From Cardinalis cardinalis (Eukaryota > Chordata > Aves > Passeriformes > Cardinalidae): DNA of 64,000 bases. The position numbers and the translations under genes are program-made. The notes under the pieces were generated by a model. It was given only the letters and a program-made list of their open reading frames with translations, was not told the origin of the DNA and did not search any database. Positions 50,134 through 61,000 of the stretch are shown in pieces. How positions within the stretch are numbered: position 1 is the stretch's first letter; each line of letters starts with the position of its first letter. Location: positions 9,094,837 through 9,158,836 of the forward strand of contig JACDOX010000015.1 in assembly GCA_014549065.1 (NCBI GenBank), written 5' to 3'.

Positions 50134-50179
50134 CTCGTTTGTGAAGCCAGCCTTCCTTCACTATCGCTACTTCATTCAT
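50134..50179 (-). CDS. AKT1: AKT1 first coding exon, residues 1-15 plus first base of G16 (start of PH domain)
   Basis: The start codon is at 50179-50177 (minus) and opens MNEVAIVKEGWLHKR, the N-terminus of the PH domain including K14, which contacts the phosphoinositide headgroup. Mammalian AKT1 begins MSD; the MNE start here fits what I recall of avian AKT1. The exon ends in the donor CGAG|GTAAGTG, splitting codon G16 after one base, as expected for AKT1. The start context has A at -3 but A at +4, so it is adequate rather than optimal. No other ATG occurs in the presumed 5' UTR part of this exon, which supports this start. Confidence 0.95.
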
Positions 50180-50309
50180 AATGGCAGGAATGTCTCTTGA
50201 AAACCAGTTTATGGCAAAAGATCACTCAGCTGAAATTCTTGAACTCCAGCAGAAGGCTCCACAAGAGGGACGAGGGCTTCTCCTCCGTTTTCCTCCTTTC
50301 CAGCTATTT
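50180..50309 (-). other. AKT1: AKT1 5' UTR part of the first coding exon (acceptor tentative)
   Basis: Upstream of the ATG the best acceptor is a pyrimidine-rich tract ending in CTTAG, which would start the exon at 50309. A second possible acceptor, TTTCAG, would start it near 50229. The choice changes only the 5' UTR. No minus-strand ATG is present between 50180 and 50309. RNA-seq junctions would settle the boundary. Confidence 0.5.
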
Positions 50310-53300
50310 CTAAGNATCAAAAGAAGAGTACACCATCATTTCAAAGCACGTCGCAGATTTACAACAACATGTACAACAGGGAGTAGTTTTCATTGCTGCN
50401 TTGCTGGTTTGGGATTTTTCTGTTCTATTATTATTACAAATCTTAAGCAAGGGCTTAGCTCTCCACAAGAATTTATCTTGGCGGGTAGAGGTGCCAAAAC
50501 ACAAGTTTGCTAAAGTCCTGCTTCTTCACTGAGTAGGCTGATCATGNGCAGACTCATAACACTACCAGGTGCTGTCTGAATTACAGGTGGATTCAAGACC
50601 TTACCTAGTAGACCTCCATCTCTGCAACACCACCTCATTCTTTGCAACAATAAAAACTCTGAAATATCACAAAAACCAGTTTTCTGTGTTTTCTGGTAAG
50701 GAAGATTTCCAGAACATCTCCTGGAAGGTTTCTTTACAGCCTGATAACAGTCTATTAACCAGCACACAGTGTGTCTTAGAGATAAACCTCTGACAGTAAA
50801 TATTCCTATCCTGCTTCAGATTTTCCTACCTTTAGCATCNTCCCCTTAATCCCACTCAAATCTCCTTGACTCCCCAAAAAGTAACTTCTCAAACTTGGAT
50901 ATTTCTAACTTCTACCTCTCCTAGAGGTATACAAACAACCACAGATAAGCTCACGTACCTTACTGTTATCCCAAATCAGCCCTTACAGCACCCTGATCAA
51001 TTTTACTGCTCTTCCTTAACTGTGCTGCAGTTTGCTGCTGCCTTTCTCACAATGAAATATACCCAAGCACAACTTGGGACTTTTACCCCTCTGCTTTATG
51101 AGACAAAATCCCTCTCTAAATAGCTCAAGATTGCCATTTCTTATTGAAAATGTGCCTAGCTCATGGCTGACTACCACAGAAACATTCTGTGCATTTCTCT
51201 CCCTCACTGAATGTAATCTCTTCCCAAATGCATTAACTTTTATTATTTTTCTAAATTGAATCTGATTATTTTTCTCCTTGTGGTACAAATATTCCCTGTT
51301 TTTCTTTATTTCTTCTATGCTCTCCGAAGTGTCCATGCTGCCGTTAAACTTGATATTATCTGAGTGATCACAAAACCTAACTGGCGACAAATTCCCAGCA
51401 GTAACCATCAAGTTTAATAAAGCAAAACCCAGCAGCTGCCACCAAAGACCCAGCTTTCACTANAGTCTCTCACCTACCACAGAGACATCCCATTCCCACC
51501 TGACAAATATACCATCTCTGCATGCATTTGGCACGCGTGCATCAATTATCCCAGAGCATGCAGGTGATAGCCATCCATCAGAAACTAGATTAAAAAGCAA
51601 CTAATTCCCCATAACTCACTAAGACACAACACTGGATGGAAGGAAACAGGTGGTCAAAATGAATCCAACCTAGAACTGAAACCCCAGCAGGGGCAGAGGG
51701 CTTTGTACTACATCTGAGTGATCTGAAACAGGCAGTGTTCAAAGCACAGAGCTTGAATTTGAACAAGTTCCACCACTGCCAGCAGAAATGGATGGAGAAA
51801 GGAGGTCACTCCTCTGACACTCTGCCTACAAACCTACACTGTTTGCTACTCTCCCTCAGCTTTTCCAGTTAACAGTTTATGTTGAAGTTCTCCCCAGAAA
51901 CAAGGTGAGTTTGGATTTTTTTTCCAAATTACAAATCTGCCGATCTCACTAGTTAGAATTATCAACTCCACGAAACAGATGTTTGCCTGAGGGAGGGAAG
52001 ACACACAAAAAATTACACTGGAACAAGTGACATGTAATAATTCCTAATTTCATAAATAAATANGAGAACTCTGTATGCTGCAGAATAGAGACCAGTAATC
52101 CACAGCTGCCAGAGATACCTTGGAACAAACTCCTTGAGCTCCAGAGCAATTAGGGTAGAACCTGACAAACACAGCAGGCTTTTTCCTTTCAAAATGGCCA
52201 TGCACAATGCACAACAGCCATGCAAGCTAGACTTGCAAGAGGAGACTAGACCTCAGAGGCTTGAGCAATCTGCAAAGTGTTAAACAAAACCCCCAAGATT
52301 ATCACAGCTTGAGTATGGAAATGCAACACCCAGGTGTGAAAGTTAACGCTTTAACTCTGTGTCATATAGGGTGCAGGGACTGTGCAATCCTACCTCTGCA
52401 TCCTGAATTCAACCATTTAGAGGCACTGAGCAATCAATATCCTTTCCAACAACCATACATAAAAATGGAAGCTACAAGACAAACTAGNCTGTAGAAAGGG
52501 CAATACTATTATTAAAAACATAAAAAAGCATGNAAGACCAGAACTCTCCAATCTGCANCTAACTTACTCCAGGTTTTCCTGCGTTAACACTTGTCAGGAT
52601 TACAACTTGGCAGCTTCCTGCTTGTCATCAGCTAAACTGTCATTTAATAATCCAAATCTGAATGACAACAGAGCCAAAAAAAGCAGATCAACAAAGAAAT
52701 ACAAAGTTCAGAGGGACTATTTTTTCTACTCTCTGTGGTGCCCAAGCAGCTTGGACTGCCTTTTCCCTAGCAGTTCTACCCAAGAAACATTTCCCACTTG
52801 CTACTGAAGCCGTGCTCTCAGGGATGTGTCTTTACCTGCCCACCTCCTTTCAGAGGAGAGGGGTGGTGAAGGGGGTGGAGAGTTTTGTAAAGAAGCTATG
52901 GCACAACAAAATGGAAAAACATTAAACACTTCCNGACACCAACCTGCATCATGGGTCCCACCTCAGTCCTTCAGTCAGCCATGTCAGAGCACTTATTCAC
53001 AGGGAGAAACTTAAGCTATTTTTAATTTGCAATGTGAAGAGCTGGGGATCCCTTCTCACTGTCTAACAAGACGTCCATAGGCACCGCTCCAGCAGCAGCA
53101 AACCTGCTCTATCTACTGTATTTTAAAACACACATTCAAGCTGTGCCTAATACATCTATTTTAGTAAGAGACNTTATTGAAGACAGCAGCAGCAAGCAAG
53201 AGTGATTTCTCGGAATAGAAGAGCAAGTTAACTATANGCCAATGTACTATTGAAGATGCGTAAACCAGAAAAAGTTCCTTTTCCATAAAATCCTTAAAGG

Positions 53301-56300
53301 GGAAAAAGAAAAAAAAAAGAAAAGGAATGATTACAGTCCTCATTTATGGCCATCTAGGAATGGTTCCCAGTGAAGAGAGGGCATCTGAGGTAAGTATGAC
53401 CTGGCTGCTCCAGTCTGTGTCTGCACAGGACTGAATACTGTCAAAAGCTAAACAACTTGGTCTTTCTTTTAGTCTCCTCTTTGCTTATTTTTCAACATGC
53501 ATTTCTGTAACACTTTTTTGAACACTGCAATAGTCCTCATGCAACTAAAGTGCTGTAAATCATGAATGGCATGACATCAGCATTGTATNATGGTGACACC
53601 AATTTTGCGTATAAATGTCTTAATATAAATGCCTTAAAAGTTATTATGTTCTTCATAAATAATGAGATAACTCACTTCTGTAGGCACTGCAGCAATGAAA
53701 CCTGCTTTAAGGAGTCAGTCAAACCAAGCATCCAACAGAAGGTGGAGCAGAACCACCTTTTCCGTATTTGGGAGAGTCGTGTTAGAGCTCCTTCTCTCGT
53801 TCTCTTCTATACATTATCCTCACCTTCTTTTTTCTCTAAGGAAGTAGAAATATTAATCTGTACTTCCTGTCCTCTTTTCAATGCAAAGTTTTATATTTGT
53901 TTCCACTCACACCCTAGAGCAGATCAGGAAGTAAAGGAAGTCTTCCATTAAGCTGAAGCTTAAGCTTATGGGATGCAGAAGCACCCATGGTAATCACCTC
54001 ATCTTCAGGAGGGAGAGTAAGCAACGGACTAAAGGGAGACTGACCCACCAGCCTCACTCCTGGCNTGTCAGACTGCGTCTGGGCTGCACTCGTTAGCCCA
54101 GATCAGAAAGCAGATTACAAAAAAGCATTCCCCTGGGCTAACACTTTGTCCTGTCACACCACCAGTTACCACCGATGCCCACTGCCCTGGCGTGGCACAG
54201 TCCTGATTCTCCCAGGACACTCCGTGCCCAAACGTGCTGCACATCCTTACATATTCCCATAACGCACAGCAGCAGGACCAGGCAAAACAGGATCCAGCTG
54301 CCCAAGTTTGCCTACTGTGGCCACATGACACTGTCATGAGAGCAGATGAGGTACAGGGGAGCTGGACTGGGCCAGGGCGGTGCGTTCAGGCCCGTTACAT
54401 GGGATGCCACGAGCAACCTTCCCTCTCTTCCCAGTGCAAGCTCCCAGCTGACAGCCAACTGCACCAAAACAGCACAGACACAACAAAGTTGGGCTCCAGC
54501 CAGCATTTCAAGTGGAGCGTACAGATAGATGTTCCNACCAGGCTTTGACCAGTGAAGTACATCTCCTGCCTTACGCAAATCCTGCCCTGGCTGTTTCACG
54601 GGAGCAGCAGTGATTCCAACGTGCTCAAGGCCCTCTGAGCCGGCGGCAGCTTCGCACCATGACCCAGTTACCAAATCTGGGCAGACAGCTTTCAAGGAAG
54701 CTTAGAAGGACCAGGTTGTGCCACCATCTTAGCTTCCCTTACAAAANGGCATTGTGGGCCACGACTTAGGTGTGGCCACCAGTATTTGCTACAGTGTGCT
54801 GTATGTCCAATGACACCACCTCTNTACTGGAATTTAATGGCATCAAGTGCAGCAGATCACAAGGTTCACAAAGGATTCTCAGATACTAAGTTATGGGGAA
54901 AACGGCAACTGGAAAACAAAAATCTCTACAGCCACATCCCCCATCCCCCCTTTTTTCCCCCAGTCTATTAGCCTAATCTAGGTTTACAAAACGGTAATTT
55001 GAAATATTTGTGCTCTCCTGCCTCTAATCAATAGACAGGAGGTTAATGCTGTTCAGGTGAGGGGCCACAGTTACGACATNCAACTGTCCATGCTGCAAAC
55101 ACAACAACAATTTGATAAGACAAACTAAGCTACCTATTTCAAAACTGAGTGATGGCAGAAAAGTGACTTCTTCATAAGCCCCTCTGCAGCCCAGACAAAA
55201 TCTTCTTTATGTTCCCAAACAAGGACAAGTCTTTTTACAGTTTATGCTCATATAATTTAAGAACTGTGCTGCCNGGAACTTTGCTACCAACCTGAGATAT
55301 ATTTAATCAAATTCCATTTTAAAGTATTTGTAACTGAAGTTTTGTTCAGTCCCCAAAGAAATCAAGACAGTTGTGAAACTATTTAATTGCTAATGTAACC
55401 ACTTACAGAACATTTTTATACNACCGTAAGTGAATACTGGAGCTCAAAGTGACTTGTGGACATTGGATCAATTCTAAATTTGATTTACCGCTGCTGCACA
55501 CCAAAAACAGTTCTATAAACACCACACACAACACAAACCCTACTATTTAAAAAAAATCAAAGGTAGTTGCACAGTGTCTTTAAATCTGCTAACTCAGACA
55601 AATGTTGTGGCTGTCACCATGAAACTAACTACTACATGAAAGTAATTACTAGTCACGCAGTATGTCAAATTTATTTACCTGCAAACAAATGCTCTTGAGC
55701 ATTAAGTGTTAGTAACTCCCTTTTATAACTGTATTTTGAAACGTACATCCCTCCTGTGGTATAAATAAAACAAACAAGCGAAAATCATGGATTTGCTTCT
55801 TACATGATAGAGGTGGTAGGAAAACAAAGCAAAACAGTTAAATATTCCCCATTGGGATGGCCGGGGGGGAGGCACACACCACCAATAAGGTGCAAGCTGT
55901 ATCTGCATCAGTAGCGTCCTGTCAGTAAAACGAATTGAAAGTACCAGAATGTTTAGATGCTCGATTATGTCTTTTACAAAGAAACAGACCCAAGTCCTAG
56001 AAGTCTCTAAGAACATTTCGGCAACTGCTTCACCTGGGGNNNNNNNNNNNNNNNNNNNNNNNNNNNNNNNNNNNNNNNNNNNNNNNNNNNNNNNNNNNNN
56101 NNNNNNNNNNNNNNNNNNNNNNNNNNNNNNNNNNNNNNNNNNNNGAAAAAAAAATCAAGTCCACAAGCGCTGCACAGTCACCTACACACGCGAAATGCCC
56201 ACGCACGGAGGGAATCACACCCCCGTCGGCAAACACTCAGTGGTCCGCAAAGCGGAGCTGGGCTGAACAACGCGGCCGCAGAAGACAAGGGGAGAAAATG

Positions 56301-56781
56301 GGGGCGGGGGAGGTGGGAAAATGGGGGGCCCTCGGCTACTTCGCTCGCCACTATTTCAGGAATATTACAANAAATATCACAAGCCACCCCCCAGCCGCCC
56401 CCACAGCCGTTTCCCCGGGGGATGCTCGCGCAGAGGCCGGGGCGGGGGCAGGCCCGAGGGGAGACCCCCGCCCCGCCGCCCTCTCACCCACCGCATCCCC
56501 GGGGAGCCAACAGCTTCCTGTCCGCTCCGGGCCCGCCGGCAGCACGGACCGACCGGCCGGGGCCGCCTGCACCCCGGGCCTCCTCGCCCCCCACCCCGCC
56601 TGGCCGTGCCCGGGGGCCGGCGGGGCAGCCCACGCCCGGGGAAGGCGAAGGGAAAGCGGCCGCCCCCTTTCCCGGCCCTTCCCTTCCCTCCCGGCCCCGC
56701 ACAATGCGGCCGCGCCGAGCAGGCCCCGGCCCCGGCGCTTCCTTCCCCCAGCCCTTCCCAGCCGGGGAGCGGGTCACTTAC
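50310..56781 (-). other. AKT1: AKT1 intron 1
   Basis: About 6.5 kb lies between the non-coding exon and the first coding exon. The left part is AT-rich and unremarkable. A somewhat GC-richer stretch at about 54.06-54.70 kb has open frames on both strands but no recognisable protein. An open frame on the minus strand at 51016-51411 matches no family I know. The 105-N gap lies near its upstream end. I see no clear transposon in it. Confidence 0.7.
56040..56144. other. Assembly gap (105 N)
   Basis: An unbroken run of 105 N sits just left of the CpG island, within AKT1 intron 1. The true size of the missing sequence is unknown. GC-rich promoter-edge sequence in bird genomes is often lost, so more of the island may be missing here. 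Confidence 0.99.
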
Positions 56782-56844
56782 ATGGCTGGAGCCCGGGGAG
56801 GAGGCGACGGCGGCGGCAGGGGAAGGGAGCCGGGGAGGGAGTCA

Positions 56845-56895
56845 GGGGAAGGGGAGGGAAGGGGGGGAGCGAGCCAGCGAGCGAGCGAGCGGGGG
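56845..56895 (+). repeat. G-run cluster (potential quadruplex) followed by GAGC/GAGCGAGC tandem repeat
   Basis: On the plus strand, 56845-56867 has four successive runs of three or more G separated by one or two A (GGGGAA, GGGGA, GGGAA, GGGGGGG), which fits the quadruplex-forming pattern. From about 56867 to 56890 there is a short GAGC-type tandem repeat. Both lie in exon 1 on the template strand for AKT1, so any quadruplex would form in DNA; the RNA would be C-rich here. Confidence 0.6.
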
Positions 56896-56949
56896 AAGGG
56901 GGCGGCCGGCGAGGCGGGCGGGCTCTGCGGCGGGCGCCGAGCGAAGGCC

Positions 56950-56988
56950 TCACTGGGCTCCCGGCAGCCGCCGCCTCCTCCTCACCAT
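56950..56988 (-). CDS. Putative 12-codon arginine-rich upstream ORF in AKT1 exon 1
   Basis: In the presumed first exon, an ATG at 56988-56986 in a strong context (G at -3, G at +4) opens MVRRRRRLPGAQ and stops at TGA (56952-56950). This is 168 bases before the exon donor and well upstream of the AKT1 start. It is translated only if transcription starts to the right of 56988, which is not established. If so, it could lower or condition AKT1 translation. The string of arginines also reflects the AGG/CGG repeats of the island, so chance is a live alternative. Confidence 0.35.
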   Translation of the reverse strand: MVRRRRRLPGAQ

Positions 56989-57565
56989 CCCCGGGCGGCG
57001 GGGCGGCTCCTCCTCCCCCTCTCGTAGGCGCTCGGCCCGTGGGGCTCGCACACCCGCTCCGGCTCCCGGCTCGCCTTCCCCGCCGCTCCGCCCTGCGAGG
57101 CCGCCCCTCGCCTTGACTCGCTCCGCCGCCACCGCCTCCCCCCGCACCCCCGGGCCGCGCTCCCGCCGCCCGCGCCGGGCTCGTCCCGCACGCGTCTCCG
57201 CGGCGCTCGCTCGCTCACACCCTCCGCGGAGCGGCCGCCGGNTCCCGCCGCCGCTTCCCGCCCGTGCCGAGGGGCCGCCCCGCTCCGCGCCGCTCCCCGG
57301 ACGGGGTTCGTGGCCTCGCCACCCTCCGAGCTCCCACAGCGCGGCGGAGCAGCGCCCGCCAGCCCGGCCCCCTCCGCCCACCCGCCGGCCCGGCCCCAGG
57401 CCCCGGGGGCGGCGTTTCCTGGCCCCGGGCGGCCCGGTGTTCCCCCTTCCCCCGGCACCGGCCCGGCCCCGGAGCAGAGCGCTGGGGACGCTGTGCCCCG
57501 GGAGCGGAGGGATGTGGCCTGCCCTGACTCGGCCTGTGAACCGGCTGCCNGGAGCATGGACAATT

Positions 57566-58020
57566 TCACAGAATCACAGAATCAATTAGGTTGGAAAGNA
57601 CAAGTCATTCAGTCCGACCTATAACCAAACACCACCATGTCAAGTAGATACGGCACCAAGTGCCGCATCCAGTCGTTCCTTAAACACCTCCAGGGACAGT
57701 GACTCCGCCACCTCCCACTGAAATGGGCAGCCCATTCCAGTATTAAAACACCCTTCCTGTGAAGTATTTCTTGCTAATGTCCAACCTAAACCTTTCTCGG
57801 TGCAGCGTTAGACTATGTTCTCTGGCCCTGTCACTGATTGCCTGGGAAGAGAGACCGAGCTCCACCTGGCTACACCCTCCTGTCAGGGAGTTCTAGAGAA
57901 TTATAAGATCCCCTTGAGCCTCTTTTTTTCCAGGCTAAACACCCTCAGCTCCTTCAGCTGTTCCTTGTAAGACTTGTTCTCCAGCCCCTCCACCAGATTA
58001 GTGCCCTTCTCTGGACAAAG
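57566..58020 (-). mobile_element. CR1 LINE 3'-end fragment abutting the AKT1 CpG island
   Basis: It starts with TCACAGAATCACAGAATCAA, the reverse complement of the octamer-repeat CR1 3' terminus. It then runs through AGGTTGGAAAGN, CAGGGACAGTGACTCCGCCAC, CCCATTCCAG, TCCAGGCTAAACACCCTCAGC and TTCTCTGGAC. About 455 bp are readable. GC content drops abruptly at its left edge, which marks the upstream limit of the promoter island. Confidence 0.92.
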
Positions 58021-61000
58021 GGCAACCCCAAAAGGAGGGACCCTGCCCCACATAGGTGGGAGGCTCAGGCAGCCCCAGGATTTCAGACTCTAGGAAGGGC
58101 CTGGCTCCTTTAAACCTCTTGGGGTGCCATTTCTGCTTCTCTGCCCTCAGAGTTTTCCCTTACACTCCCGTAAAATACCAGATAACTAACTAACAAAGTA
58201 CCACAGTACATTGGAGGATGCTCCAATATCCCTTTCCGCATTGGACAGGCTGAATTAAGGAATTGCCTGTGGAGGGGCTGGGGTAGTGATTTTGGATGTT
58301 GCACTCAAGGCCGTCCTGCTTTCATGGTAGGAATGGCTCAAAACATGACAAATTGCTTCAACTATTGCTTACTGCATGACAATATTTTTGGTAAGGTTTT
58401 TGAGAGCCATTCTGCTCTAAAAAAACAACGTTGTGGGAACACCAATGACAGATTAACATTTCTCCGCCCTGCCGCTATCAAAATTTGTCTTTTTCAGTCA
58501 TTAAGAGATCTCGCTTATTCTCAAACTGACAGTGCCATAAACGTTAACTGGGTTGTAAGAACTGATTGGATTTCTTCAGAAACATACGATCACTGATGAT
58601 CACATTTCTGCAATCGGAAGCTGCCTGGAATTTAGGAAACAGCACATCTTCCCACAGCTTTGCACTGTTGGCAACATAAAAGTGCATAAAATGCATTTAC
58701 AGCAGTAAAGCTGGGGAATACAGCTCTGCCTTTACAAACCTATTGGACATAATAAGAGGCTTTTTTACTACATCATTTTGATGATTGTAAATGTTTACTG
58801 AAATTCACTTTCTTCCGTTTTGATCAGCTAGGTCTGACTGATCATAGCTGTCATCAGGGTTCCTGAGCATCAAATGGATTCCTGGATTTTGGGTACACTG
58901 GTTTGCTAGAGGAGCCAACGATGAGGCAGAGGAGAAATATTTCACTTTTCTTCATAGAAGGTGAAGAAAGAGTAATGCCTCCTTTCCCACCAACATACAG
59001 AGCAGTTCCTGCTGGCAGAGCAGCTACATCAGTGTGAGATTTTCTGTGCGTCACCTTTAGGTTTACTGGGGCATATTTCAGCACAGTTTTAAAAATGTAC
59101 CATTCAGGCACTTTAGCAGAGTAAGCAGGCCTTGAGGTACTGGCCCAGTTACCCAGGGCAGAATGGGATGGCTGTGGGAACTCTTAAGATGTAAAGGTAA
59201 TAGAAAGGAAAAAATCTGGGTTTGTGATTACACTTTGACCTACCATGCATTACTTACAAAATACTTAGCGTGTATTAAAATGTAGCTAGTCCTTAAAGAT
59301 ATATTTAAAATTAAATTCATCACCAGTGTGCAAAACTTCCAGGCAGCTCAGAGGACATGTATTTTACTTAACAAAAACAAGGACAAAATTAATTTATCAA
59401 CTAATTTTGAGCCTTCAGACTGTAGTTACATCTAGAAGTAAAGAGTGTGTGTAAGTGTAGGAGTTCACTGGCTGTGAGACAGTGGGGGCAGGGGGATCTC
59501 TGGTAATAGATCTGATTTCAGGAGAGCTTTCTCACCTTCCTGACAAACCCTCTCCTGATTGATAAGCTCCCAGGCTGCATGGTGAGCAAGGTCATTAGGA
59601 CTTCCCCCTGCAAATGAAGCAGCAGTTTAAAAAATAAGANCATAGAGTAAACAGTTTTCTGTCCTGAAGAGAAGAAAATAAACGTCCGTTGTTTGCTAGA
59701 AAGGAAGTACAATTAAAAAAACCTCCAGATTTCAACATGAACATATTGTTTAGATTTGCCGACTGTTGATTTNCCATGATGAAAGACAGGCCCAAACTAG
59801 AAAGTTTGGATCCCGATNTGGATCTGACATTCCCCAAATCTGAGGGGGAAGCGTGATTCAGAGTCTGGAGAAAGGGCTTATCTCTCAAACACAGCAAAGT
59901 ACTGTGGATAAAAATACCCAGGTAAAGTAGGAAGTGCCTGGTCTGCAACAACAAGAGTGACTTTGTATCAACAATGAACAAAAGCAGCTTTTTTTTTTTC
60001 TTTGAGAACAATGAAATCACTCAAGAATTGTTATAAATACAAACAATGTGGGTTTTATCACTCAGCTATCATCAGTGGGATTATAGTCTATAAACCCTAA
60101 TTTTCAGGGAAGTCCCTAGATTTCCCTGAGTGCTTCCTCAGATTTCACATCTGTTAACTCTAGTTTATTAAGTGCTTCAGGATAAGGTGCATCAACTGAG
60201 CCTTGGTATTACATTACCCGAAAATACTGAATGTAGGAGTTAGTGGCAAAGAATGGATGATTTCCAGACAGTGTATTGATACCACGCCAGAGGAGCAGGC
60301 ACTCCTGTTCTCATCTATTTTTAACACATATATAGGTTACAATTAATTAAACATCACTTTTAAAAGTTATTCTAAATTTTTAAATTATGAATCTTTGGAT
60401 AAAATTATCCAGTCAGGCATAAGAAGAAAGATTAGCATGGTAAGATGAAGTGGAATTACTGAGTTAACCCCCAGTAGAACATGAATCTGTTCCATGATTC
60501 AAGTAATGACAGCACCTCTGTGGGCCAACAATGAATTTGTTCCTCCCTTTTTAAAAGGTGGGCTGTACTCAGACATACTCAGAGGAAAAAAACTATATGA
60601 CATCTTATTAGAATTACAGAGCTGGTATCTCAGNCTAGGCATTATTAACTTTTAAACAACTCAGTTTTGGTCTCAGAGAAAAATCTAGCTCAATAAAAAT
60701 AGAAATTAGAAGTGCTTTTCACAGTGCCAAATATAATAAACATAGTTGTGCTTCTAAAACTGAGGTAATCCAATGTTTGAAGGTATATTTCTCAATAGCA
60801 AAACAATANCAGGCTCTCTGGAAAAAAAACAATAAATATAGTCATGCTGAAACATTGTGCATTTGCTTTTTAGAAATTCATCTTGAGACTAAATAGATGT
60901 ATGAGTCTGTACTTCTCCAATGAATTTCCTACAAAACTGCTGTCAGCTGAACTGGTAAGGCTGCTGGAGAGCAGCACTGAATAAGGCCTTGCTGCTCTTC

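Larger units (their letters stand above)
1..57240 (-). other. AKT1: AKT1 gene body, 5' part (promoter-proximal exons to start of kinase domain)
   Basis: This is the gene-level entry. AKT1 is a cytosolic serine/threonine kinase of the AGC family. Its PH domain binds PI(3,4,5)P3 and PI(3,4)P2 at the membrane, where PDK1 and mTORC2 activate it. Five minus-strand coding exons join in frame (46+129+112+148+132 = 567 bp, 189 codons). Each has GT donors and AG acceptors where applicable. The family is about 480 residues, so about 290 residues lie off the left edge. The paralogue is AKT1 rather than AKT3 or AKT2: the PH-linker residues match AKT1 (KNDGTF, DQRESPLNN, DFRSGSPSDNSGAEEMEV), whereas AKT3 has KTDGSF and a quite different linker. 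Residue numbering matches mammalian AKT1 exactly (K14, E17, R25, W80, R86, S124, S129, K179). The right end is set inside the CpG island because the transcription start cannot be read from sequence. Confidence 0.95.
56782..57240 (-). other. AKT1: AKT1 non-coding first exon (donor defined, start unknown)
   Basis: On the minus strand the sequence CTCCAGCCAT|GTAAGTGACC inside the CpG island is a near-consensus splice donor. This puts the 3' end of exon 1 at 56782. It is the only strong donor I see in the island upstream of the coding exons. The RNA-sense strand of the exon is very pyrimidine-rich near its end. The 5' end at 57240 is arbitrary, because no TATA box marks the transcription start. 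A GC-rich, TATA-less promoter would normally give dispersed starts. Confidence 0.6.
56145..57560 (-). promoter_or_regulatory. AKT1: CpG-island promoter of AKT1
   Basis: About 1.4 kb of very GC-rich, CpG-dense sequence stands out sharply from AT-rich flanks. It contains many GC boxes (GGGCGG and CCGCCC types), no TATA box near the donor-defined exon, and the AKT1 exon 1 donor at 56781/56782. The island is cut on its left by an assembly gap and on its right by a CR1 insertion. The long open frames seen here on both strands arise from the scarcity of stop codons in GC-rich DNA. Whether the island also fires rightward cannot be judged from sequence. Confidence 0.85.

Noticed and set aside
51016..51411. 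131-codon minus-strand frame in intron 1
   Set aside because: No domain recognised and no flanking splice or retrocopy signs. One frame of this length in 64 kb is expected by chance.
54060..54700. GC-richer segment with minus-strand frames, possible alternative AKT1 first exon
   Set aside because: CpG density is modest, and I found no convincing donor that would join it to the 50309 acceptor.
56298..57624. Very long open frames (up to 422 codons) on both strands in the CpG island
   Set aside because: All frames on both strands are open because GC-rich DNA has few stops. The products are low-complexity Pro/Arg/Gly/Ala with no domain, and they overlap the AKT1 exon 1 donor.
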